64,000 bases of DNA from CAYHHI01 sp964356335. Lineage in GTDB: Bacteria; Arandabacterota; Arandabacteria; Arandabacterales; Arandabacteraceae. Below are positions 27,001 through 33,320 of the stretch, piece by piece. The DNA is taken from contig CAYHHI010000004.1 of the NCBI GenBank assembly GCA_964356335.1, positions 60,279 through 124,278 on the forward strand. Reading direction: 5' to 3'. The first letter of the stretch is position 1. Each line of letters begins with the position of its first letter. Below the pieces are notes generated by a model, which was not told where the DNA came from, ran no database searches, and saw nothing but the letters and a program-made list of their open reading frames with translations. The position numbers and the translations under genes were made by a program.

Positions 27001-27360
27001 CAGACTACGAATATCAACGTACTTGAAGCAGTTGGTGATGAACGGTGCTACTGTTCCGCATGTATCACCGACTCCTCCCTCCACGCACCAGGTCTGGGTA
27101 GGACCGGGCCCACCCGTCGCCTCACCACCGTGTCCTCCAAGCGGATCGCCAGGGCAGCGGGTACTATTAGCATGTACCTCTACCCATGTCGTATTTCCCG
27201 CCTGGACCATCACGAATGGCATGGCTAAGGGCATCCCTCCCACCGCGTTAGCGGGCGGCAGAAGCGGCTTTGCCGGTTCCTGCATACCTAGTGCAACGGA
27301 GGCGAGCCCCATTACAAGGACCCCCACTGCCACGATAGATACTGCTCTAAATCTCATCAT
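24043..27360 (-). CDS. Very large secreted multidomain protein with FlgD-like CTD
   Basis: About 1105 residues. Signal peptide MMRFRAVSIVAVGVLVMGLASVALG, then a long beta-rich region rich in aromatic, Gly and Asp residues (two jelly-roll-like blocks around FRFKSDGAWSDMDGRGDTDGAAFVDNVW and VQYDEFMCGKDI). Around 730-1000 is a GATase-like segment: KILLVDGHGRNLYDW, DYDAVVWFTGPYFSNYLF, LRAYLADSGCVVLCGD, GKGRCVYVNFDL, RVELLRTILYNLFGI. The last 85 residues are a canonical type-IX-like module (GPNPLSTGTKIDFEV ... VKVYNAMGQLVQVLKDEQM ... GVYFYKME ... MLVVK). ATG 27360 has GGAGGG eight bases upstream and begins the signal peptide. Function unknown; it shares the GATase-like/CTD theme with the operon downstream. 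Confidence 0.82.
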   Translation of the reverse strand: MMRFRAVSIVAVGVLVMGLASVALGMQEPAKPLLPPANAVGGMPLAMPFVMVQAGNTTWVEVHANSTRCPGDPLGGHGGEATGGPGPTQTWCVEGGVGDTCGTVAPFITNCFKYVDIRSLPSQTNVNYWHVDSYRTVPAPGGYTGTRALWCGSAAVWGAPPGKPVECGTWINPPGYGNQWNCIVELDLPSSFNVAGGCTLYFDPRYDTECKYDYLYVDYQQGVAGPPATTAWVTLAMFNATSNNPGGVCGAPSKPNPDNWGNTDVNRLANCNWQQRGTPGIPAYMGVITPAMWGTVTNAPKIRFRFKSDGAWSDMDGRGDTDGAAFVDNVWMVGDAGSAYTQDFELCSVFGALPQYWSLQQPSGVAQGWHLVHDPDPPYEGGDGGARTTCLLDSSWVWRARPENAFPPGSPQRQGFFYRLLTPKVKLANTGCIVQYDEFMCGKDITCDYTDTQVRFYDKVNQTWCPWINIDGYIMYGGCFFWNFDDWDNVTQFYGANNDSMQFGFDLLDTSNPGDMCYGKHKDTENLIDNVSIGFFDGTATQFSARGIDILHDTFFPQVAQAYNSFFDTYETDTLNKYSGASPPAPILPKGQQLYINCTDKNNLASVKIKASITNGATWIEKTMTLAVPADPLNLALGGEYYGTVQAGDFSPGAIAWTVGSEILYYVLAQDNLGNQAYFPARADPKNSAHNWTKDDYWGFSILPIVAPGVGEGQKILLVDGHGRNLYDWSPCLTDLDNTMPLEDIYERTLADAGYCYYDKFDISGAGSNQHIHPITFSDYDAVVWFTGPYFSNYLFDKEAQLALRAYLADSGCVVLCGDRLAYDMATQAEGGNGEDSLGGEFLNGIMGTDYLKEMEAGFTLPFVYMDAAATVNVRGSAVNIPTTALDTVVIYRECPYLKDMSYVLTSPSPKPGYTAQQFLRVTNPIGVPLADGAIYTEYQNGKGRCVYVNFDLCATVNHARTLCTGVTPAPAPDFAPGYYFGRVELLRTILYNLFGIVPNAMANVPGPTSPVAYVWGLRQNGPNPLSTGTKIDFEVASASKVSIKVYNAMGQLVQVLKDEQMKAGKHSVAWDGKNQVGERVSSGVYFYKMEADKYSAVKKMLVVK

Positions 27361-27392
27361 GGTCCAAACCCTCCGATGCGAAACTCGTTGCT

Positions 27393-27412
27393 GGCCAGTC
27401 TCCTGACTGACC
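27393..27412 (-). promoter_or_regulatory. Leader hairpin about 35 bases before the start codon
   Basis: Minus strand GGTCAGTC-AGGA-GACTGGCC forms an 8-bp stem (one G-U) with a 4-base loop. A second stem, CAGCGA...TCGCTG, lies near 27527-27542. Confidence 0.4.
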
Positions 27413-27586
27413 ATAGTACCCAAAGGGAAATCACTTGTTGTCGGACAGGTTCTTTCCCCACGCGGCAAACGGAAAATCGGAGGTACTTAAATCACTACAG
27501 CGTGTCTCCGTCTCACCCCCTTCCTTCAGCGAAGATCGCTGCAACCTTCAATCCACAATTGACACAATCACCCTACATCCGCCTAT

Positions 27587-27616
27587 ATTATACCAAACTG
27601 GTGTGCCAAGTGTCAA
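27587..27616 (-). promoter_or_regulatory. Consensus promoter of the 1105-residue protein gene
   Basis: Minus strand TTGACA (27611-27616), 18-base spacer, TATAAT (27587-27592). The start codon is about 225 bases further on, giving an unusually long leader. Confidence 0.82.
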
Positions 27617-27760
27617 GACGGTTTGTGCTTGCAGGGGGACACCCGGGTTCAGCGCGTACACTTCAAAGATGAGTAGATTATGAGATCGGGGCATGCGAGA
27701 GGGCGATTTCGGCCAGGAGTGTGCCCATTGAAGAGCAATCAGCCGCGAAGCCTCTTTGCT

Positions 27761-29707
27761 CTATTTTATGAAGCGCGAAAGGTCCGCAACCCAGATCTCA
27801 TAGTCGTCTGGTACGGCTCCGCCGCGGCAGACCGAAATCGAAGCCACAAGCTTTGGAGGCTGACCCGGAAACCAGCCGACACGCTCGGGAATCCGCCAGC
27901 ATTCGACATCGTCTCCGGCCTGACCCGGCAAGCCAATCACAATTGATTGCGCCTCACCGGTCCCGGCGAGAACCCCGGATACGTCACAGATGACGATCTC
28001 TCTCGAAATGTCCTGGCCCCTTATGAATGCAACATAATTGCCGTCAGGACTGAGAGCAGGCTCTGAGATGGGCAGGCTGCTAGTGGTAACCAGATACATC
28101 TTGTCGCCATCAACAGATGCCTCATTTCCAAGGTCCACCAGCCAGATGCCGTTGGTTGCACCCGCCGTCAGACTGCGGCTGGGCGCTAGCCGGGCACTCA
28201 AAGTCGAGGAGCGATGATTCGGTTCCGCTTGTCGGCTCCTCGCCGGCACGCCGGTACAATCCAGTGACACATAGGTGGTTTCACCGGGACGCACAGCGAC
28301 AAAGGCTGTGTCGCTGCAACGCGTCTTATTGACATCGGGGTTAGCAGCAAAAACAAAGTGCATGCCCGGAACCTGGCATTCTGTGAAGATGTAATCTGTG
28401 GACGAGGCCGGGGTGGGAGCATCCAGCCAGCGACCATCGAGATTCACTAGCTTGCCCCCAGGATTCGAGCTCAGCCCCACAAGCCCGCACCTACAATCCA
28501 ATGTCACATAAGTGGTCTCCCCGGCACGCACCGTGACATCGAGCGTGTCGCTACAGCGCTTCCCATCACTGACGTTTGCAGCAAAAGCAGTGTGAATGCC
28601 CGGAAGCAAGCATTTGAGCAGAATATACTCCGTGGACAAGTCCGGGGTACGCACACTCTGCAGGCGGCCGTCGAAGTAAACCAGCCTGACCCCGGGATTT
28701 GAGCTCAGCCCCACCGCCCCGCGTTCTTGCACAAAGTCAAGAACGATGGTGTTGAGCACATCGGGCTCCGGTATGATGCTGTCATACGGTTGAGTGCAAT
28801 ATTCAGGAAGTACTCCTCTTACTTCAATCTTAGCCACTCCAGCCGGCCTGTATCTGAACGTATAGGGCGTGGTCTTGCCGGAATCCTTGGCATTCAAGAA
28901 AATCTCCGCGGATGCATCCGTCGTATCAGAATCCTGGCCAGGAGGGCCTACGACCTTACGGGCTGTGACCCTGATGTCGCCGACCTTGACCCTGTCAGGG
29001 GAGGCAAACGCAATCAGGCTGGTACCATTTCCCGCAGGTTGCTCATCCTTGAAAATGGCGCTGAGCACTCCATTCTCATCCTTGGCAAAGTCCGCCGGCT
29101 CACGGGAGATCCGCGTAAGACGGTCACCCTGCGGATAACGCTTGACAAAGATATCAAAATTGACTCCGCCCACGGAGGAATTGCTGAACGCGATCCAGGT
29201 AGTATCGCCGATAACTGCCCAAGTCGGGCTCCAGCTCGAGTTAGGCAGGGACGCACGATCGGTCAATCGTTCAAGAGTACGAGCAGTCGCCGGCAATTCG
29301 AGATCGGTCACATCGACGACGAATATGTCCGACTTGTCAAGGGAGCGTCTTTCAAACGCAATCCTAGTGCCATCAGGTGACCAGACAGGTTTGAAATCAT
29401 CATAGGCATCGCATGTGATCTGATAGAACGTCGAATTGTCGCCTTCCTCTTCCGGCAACATAGCGACCCAGATGTGGTAAGATCCTTCGCAGATGCTTGT
29501 GTCGGTCTCCGGTGAAGTAAATGCCACAAGCCTGGGATCAACGGGAGAAACGGCGGGAAAACGGCCGACCCTTCCGAATGCTTTCTGCCAGAAATCGCAA
29601 TTGAGGCATTTGGGGCCAGCGCTCTTATCCTCTCCGCACGAGGTCAGAAGTAAGACCGAAAGCCCTATTACGAGTATGAGAATTGTGACCTTACGGGTGT
29701 TGCCCAA
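27761..29707 (-). CDS. Lipoprotein with TolB/WD40-like propeller interrupted by two PEGA-like repeats
   Basis: 648 residues, envelope-anchored. TTG start with GGAGG eight bases upstream; lipobox LLLTSC (C24). Blades of the TolB/PD40 type are at about 45-235 (FKPVWSPDGTRIAFERRS, SWSPTWAV...IAFSNSS) and at about 515-640 (EPALSPDGNYVAFIRGQ, EIWVADLSRF). Between them are an Ig-like stretch and two tandem PEGA-like repeats (about 330-406 and 408-484: GLSSNPGGKLVNLDGRW ... VRPGETTYVSLDC). Two half-propellers flanking surface domains suggest one closed propeller with an inserted binding arm. Probable role: peptidoglycan- or glycan-associated surface binding; this is inference. Confidence 0.83.
   Translation of the reverse strand: MGNTRKVTILILVIGLSVLLLTSCGEDKSAGPKCLNCDFWQKAFGRVGRFPAVSPVDPRLVAFTSPETDTSICEGSYHIWVAMLPEEEGDNSTFYQITCDAYDDFKPVWSPDGTRIAFERRSLDKSDIFVVDVTDLELPATARTLERLTDRASLPNSSWSPTWAVIGDTTWIAFSNSSVGGVNFDIFVKRYPQGDRLTRISREPADFAKDENGVLSAIFKDEQPAGNGTSLIAFASPDRVKVGDIRVTARKVVGPPGQDSDTTDASAEIFLNAKDSGKTTPYTFRYRPAGVAKIEVRGVLPEYCTQPYDSIIPEPDVLNTIVLDFVQERGAVGLSSNPGVRLVYFDGRLQSVRTPDLSTEYILLKCLLPGIHTAFAANVSDGKRCSDTLDVTVRAGETTYVTLDCRCGLVGLSSNPGGKLVNLDGRWLDAPTPASSTDYIFTECQVPGMHFVFAANPDVNKTRCSDTAFVAVRPGETTYVSLDCTGVPARSRQAEPNHRSSTLSARLAPSRSLTAGATNGIWLVDLGNEASVDGDKMYLVTTSSLPISEPALSPDGNYVAFIRGQDISREIVICDVSGVLAGTGEAQSIVIGLPGQAGDDVECWRIPERVGWFPGQPPKLVASISVCRGGAVPDDYEIWVADLSRFIK
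28256..28720 (-). repeat. Tandem duplicated PEGA-like coding repeat (two units of 231 bases)
   Basis: Units at 28490-28720 and 28256-28486 encode two repeats of 77 residues sharing GLSSNPG, the DGR turn, CSDT, R-x-GETTYV and LDC. It is an intragenic duplication inside the propeller lipoprotein. Confidence 0.8.
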
Positions 29708-29772
29708 GACAGAAACCTCCAGTGCTGTCGCCTGTCACGGAAAATTCCAAATCGCCTGTCTTAAACCGTTTC

Positions 29773-29801
29773 ACTATAAGCAAGCCCAGAGAGCCTGTCA
29801 A
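29773..29801 (-). promoter_or_regulatory. Promoter of the propeller lipoprotein
   Basis: Minus strand TTGACA (29796-29801), 17-base spacer, TATAGT (29773-29778), about 65 bases before the TTG start. Confidence 0.8.
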
Positions 29802-29877
29802 GCCATTTTTGACCTTGCAAGTTAGGCCTGTTGAGGCTTAAGATCTCGACAACTCATAGCAAGGGAGAGGGCTTGGG

Positions 29878-31833
29878 ATGACCCGCAAACTCACTCTATC
29901 GGCGCTCTTTGCGTGGGTTGCACTAGTCGCGATAGCATTCGGTTTCTATCAGTTTGCAGGCCTTGTCAGAGCAAACCCATTCGGAGATTGCTTCGCCTCT
30001 GCTCTCAAGGTCCTGGCGGTGATGTTGGTGGCGGCCTCCATGGGACTCCGCCTAATCCCGGGCGCAAAGCCCTGTCTCAGAGACATCATGCTGGCCTCGG
30101 CGGTGGGACTTGCCCTGCTGGGAATCGCCACCTTCTTGCTCGGGACTGTTGGGCTGGTGAGACCCTACGTAATTTGGCCGGCCGTTGCCATGGTGGGGGC
30201 GATCTCGTACAGGCAGATCGGGCAGATGCTGGCGTGGCTCAGGCGGCTCGCGGTGCCGTCGCTTGATGTGTACGAGATGTGTTTCGCCGGCCTCATGGTT
30301 TTTGCGTCGCTTTTCGTGCTTGCGAACTGTCTCGCACCCATAACCGCAAACGATGCGCTCGTATATCACCTCAATCTCCCCAAGCTCTATGCGGCTGCCT
30401 CCGGTCTGGTGAGGCTGCCATATAATGTATATGCCAACATGCCTCATTACGGCGAGGTGCTGTACACTCTCTTTTACTCGCTGGCGGGAGAGACCGGAGC
30501 CAGGATCTTCTACTTCCTGGTCGTCATGGGTGCCACGCTTTCCATCTATGTTCTGGCAAAGAGGTTCGCCCCTCGCAGGCTGGCTATGGCCGCAGCGGGC
30601 TTTTTCCTCGTGCAGCCTCTGGTACTTGATGACCGGATCATCTGCAATGTTGACATCCTGCTTGGATACCTTTATGTCTCCTCCGTCATTCTGCTCGTCG
30701 ATCCACCGGGATTGAAGGCGAATCTCAGACAGATCCTGCCCGTCGCAGTTCTCGCAGGCTTCATGCTTGGGATCAAATACACGGCCATTGCCCCATGTCT
30801 ATCGCTCCTGGTCATCCCCTTGGTCGGTTCCCCCAAGCGCCCCCGTCCGAGGAGATTTGTCATCGCAGGCCTGGTGGCCTTGGCTCTTTTTGCCCCCTGG
30901 CTCATAAAGAACCAGGTATATGTCGGGAATCCCTTCTATCCTCTGGTTGAAAGCAAGCTTGACGGCTCAAACTGGGACGCGACCCAGGAGGCACAGCTCC
31001 TGAGTTGGCAGCGGGGCATGGGAATGGGCAGAACAGCCCTGAATTATCTTCTTCTGCCTTTCAATATAAGCACGAGGGGCAGGCCCGCAGCCAATTACAC
31101 CAGGTTTGATGGCATCATGACGCCGCTTTTCCTCATCCTGTTTCCGCTCGCTCTCCTCAGACGTCGAAAGGAAACCACTGCGCTAATCGTGATGGTACTG
31201 GCGACCTTCGTTTTCTGGGCACTCACATCACAGCAGCTGCGTTTCCTCATTCCCACGATAGCCCTTGCAGCGGTGCTCGCGGCAGCCGGCCTCGCCAACC
31301 TGGCGGGCCTCGCCGGCGTAAGGCCGTCGAACTTTGTGCTCGGTCTTGCTATTCTTGTCACGGGCTCCACAATTGTCCTGCCCGATCAATTCGGGAGGCC
31401 CTTTGTGACAATCCCTATCAGCGCCACATCGCGGGTCGTGTTTGGCCTTGAACCCAGGCAACAGTACCTCGAAAGGAATTTTCAGGCGTTCAGCATGTGC
31501 GAGTACATCCGCACTAGCCTGCCTCCCCGCGAACCCATCTTCATGGTCTGGGAGAACCGCGGCTACTACCTTGACAACCCCTATTTTGCCGACAGCTTCT
31601 ATGAGGCCTCAACCCTCATGCAAATCGTGGCGAGATCTCGGGACGCCGACGACCTCAAACAGATCATACGAGGGATGGGCTTCAGGTACGTTCTTGTCAA
31701 TGAAATGCTGGGCGATGTCTTCTCGAGATTCTATCCGCCGGCAGAGGTCGCCAAGCTCAGGGAATTTATGAAGAACGATCTTGAAGCCGTTCATTCCGCA
31801 GCCAAGATCACGCTTTACAGGATCGCGCCTTAG
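29878..31833 (+). CDS. Polytopic GT-C-fold (GT39/ArnT-like) glycosyltransferase-type membrane protein
   Basis: 651 residues with about a dozen hydrophobic segments. The first periplasmic loop has an acidic residue followed by YHL (ITANDALVYHLNLPKLYAA), the position of the catalytic Asp in polyprenol-phosphate-sugar GT-C enzymes. The C-terminal 120 residues are soluble (MVWENRGYYLDNPYFADSFYEAS ... YVLVNEM). Enzymes of this type move a sugar from a lipid carrier outside the membrane onto lipid, glycan or protein. The ATG at 29878 has GAGAGGG six bases upstream. It is divergent from the propeller lipoprotein and converges on the glycan operon, with a 53-base gap. Donor and acceptor are unknown. 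Confidence 0.78.
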   Translation: MTRKLTLSALFAWVALVAIAFGFYQFAGLVRANPFGDCFASALKVLAVMLVAASMGLRLIPGAKPCLRDIMLASAVGLALLGIATFLLGTVGLVRPYVIWPAVAMVGAISYRQIGQMLAWLRRLAVPSLDVYEMCFAGLMVFASLFVLANCLAPITANDALVYHLNLPKLYAAASGLVRLPYNVYANMPHYGEVLYTLFYSLAGETGARIFYFLVVMGATLSIYVLAKRFAPRRLAMAAAGFFLVQPLVLDDRIICNVDILLGYLYVSSVILLVDPPGLKANLRQILPVAVLAGFMLGIKYTAIAPCLSLLVIPLVGSPKRPRPRRFVIAGLVALALFAPWLIKNQVYVGNPFYPLVESKLDGSNWDATQEAQLLSWQRGMGMGRTALNYLLLPFNISTRGRPAANYTRFDGIMTPLFLILFPLALLRRRKETTALIVMVLATFVFWALTSQQLRFLIPTIALAAVLAAAGLANLAGLAGVRPSNFVLGLAILVTGSTIVLPDQFGRPFVTIPISATSRVVFGLEPRQQYLERNFQAFSMCEYIRTSLPPREPIFMVWENRGYYLDNPYFADSFYEASTLMQIVARSRDADDLKQIIRGMGFRYVLVNEMLGDVFSRFYPPAEVAKLREFMKNDLEAVHSAAKITLYRIAP

Positions 31834-31886
31834 GGCACGGGCTCTGCCACACCAGTGGTTCCTGAGTGCTGGGGTCGCTCACAGTT

Positions 31887-33299
31887 CTACTGGATGTAGC
31901 CCAAGGCTTTGAGTTTCTGCTTTACCTTATCATCCACCGGGGACCTCATGGGTTGGCCGGTCCGCCTGGGCTCTGTCTCATACGTGGGGATGAACTGGAC
32001 GGGATTGGTCTTGAGGAATCCCGTGTCGAAGGCGTCTGTGATGACGCTGCCGTCCATGTCTCTCGCAACCGGGAGTCCCAGCGCATAGAGGATGGTCGGC
32101 GTGATATCGAGCACGTCAGCATCAGGTATGTGTCCCCCCCTGCGCACGTCTTTGCCCATGAAGCCGACAATGCCGTACGGGCTGTGCATGTCAACACCGA
32201 GAAGGAGTGCCCCGTCGTCGGTATGCCAGGGGCCGCGGAAGCCATGATCGGACGCGATCACCAGCAGGGTTCTGTCGTCAACAAGGTTCATGAACTCGCC
32301 GAGGACTTTGTCAATCCACACGTAATAGTTGTCTATCACCTTGTTGAGCGGGTGCGCCGCCTGCCCCCTGTAGTCCCAGCAGCTATGACACAGCGAGTCT
32401 ATACCGTTGAAGTAGACCGCAAGAAACTGAACGCCTCTGCCTGCAAGCTCGAGGGCAATCCGCCTGAAGGTCTCATCCGTGGCGTAGACCATTTTGACAT
32501 AGCCCTTGACCCATTCCAGGCCCGCCAGGGCGTCAGGGGGAGCCGTGACCGGGTAGAACTGCGATATGGTCTCATCGCTTACGTCGGCTTCAGAGAGCCT
32601 CAGGCTGTCTATCTCCTGGAAGAGGTCCTCCGGGTAGGTTTGCTTGTCCAGCTTTATGCCCTTTTCGTTCTCATACTGGATGTAGTCGCTCACGAGGTAT
32701 CCATTGACAGGCTCAGCAGGCCAAGTGACCATCCACCCTACCACTCCGACCTTCATGCCCTTCTCGCCGAGGATGTCCCAGATGGCCTTCACTCGTCTCA
32801 CATTGCCGGTGTAAGGGACCGAGTCGCCTTTAGCCACCGGTGCGAGGAAGCCGCCGATTCCATGCTTGTCAGGGAACATCCCTGTGGCGATTGAAGTCCA
32901 GATGATCGGCGACTTCTGCAGAGGGTCGAGCGTCGCGAGCTTTCCCGTAGCGCCCCGCGAGACTAGCCTCGAGAGGTTAGGGAGTCTGCCCTCGTCAAGC
33001 AAGGGCTTGATCAGGTTCCAGTCGGCAGCATCAATCCCCACGAAGATGACCTTGGTAGGATGCTTCACCTTGGGTGAGCACGCGGGCCCCAAGGCGAGAA
33101 GAGCGACCGAGCACAGGGCGAGCAAAGTTCTCGCCAGGCTCAGGCTCTTGCCCCCGGCCGCTGCGCATGTCGCTCGTGTGCTCGGCAGGCGCCTCTCCAG
33201 CACTGGTCGCGCCGTCATTGGATTTGTTGCCACCTGGCTTGTTGCCACTGGCCTTGCTCCCATCGGCCTTCCTGCGCCCATGACACCACGTATCAACAC
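31887..33299 (-). CDS. Exported type I phosphodiesterase / alkaline-phosphatase-family protein
   Basis: 470 residues of the PF01663-type superfamily. The N-terminus has an unusually long polar stretch before the signal segment SLARTLLALCSVALLALGPACS, which may be a lipoprotein signal (Cys about 74); the true start could be an internal codon such as ATG 33218. Metal and nucleophile motifs: VGIDAADW, the Thr in PIIWTSIATG, PDKHGIGG, VIASDHGFRG and WHTDDGALLLGV. Such enzymes cleave or transfer phosphodiesters, including phospho-head groups on surface glycans. Last gene of the large glycan operon; the second family member is encoded near its start (44662-46371). Substrate unknown. Confidence 0.85.
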   Translation of the reverse strand: MLIRGVMGAGRPMGARPVATSQVATNPMTARPVLERRLPSTRATCAAAGGKSLSLARTLLALCSVALLALGPACSPKVKHPTKVIFVGIDAADWNLIKPLLDEGRLPNLSRLVSRGATGKLATLDPLQKSPIIWTSIATGMFPDKHGIGGFLAPVAKGDSVPYTGNVRRVKAIWDILGEKGMKVGVVGWMVTWPAEPVNGYLVSDYIQYENEKGIKLDKQTYPEDLFQEIDSLRLSEADVSDETISQFYPVTAPPDALAGLEWVKGYVKMVYATDETFRRIALELAGRGVQFLAVYFNGIDSLCHSCWDYRGQAAHPLNKVIDNYYVWIDKVLGEFMNLVDDRTLLVIASDHGFRGPWHTDDGALLLGVDMHSPYGIVGFMGKDVRRGGHIPDADVLDITPTILYALGLPVARDMDGSVITDAFDTGFLKTNPVQFIPTYETEPRRTGQPMRSPVDDKVKQKLKALGYIQ

Positions 33300-33320
33300 C
33301 GGGTTCTTCTGCGAATCGAC

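Larger units (their letters stand above)
27361..27760. other. 400-base gene-free region containing promoter and structured leader
   Basis: There is no credible ORF or RNA gene. It holds the promoter at 27587-27616 and a leader of about 220 bases with two hairpins. Bases 27617-27760 show nothing definite beyond a weak inverted repeat at the stop of the next gene. Confidence 0.6.

Noticed and set aside
27732..27762. Inverted repeat AGAGCAA/TTGCTCT at the end of the propeller lipoprotein gene
   Set aside because: Seven-base stem, 17-base loop, no U-tract and overlap with the stop codon; too weak to call a terminator.
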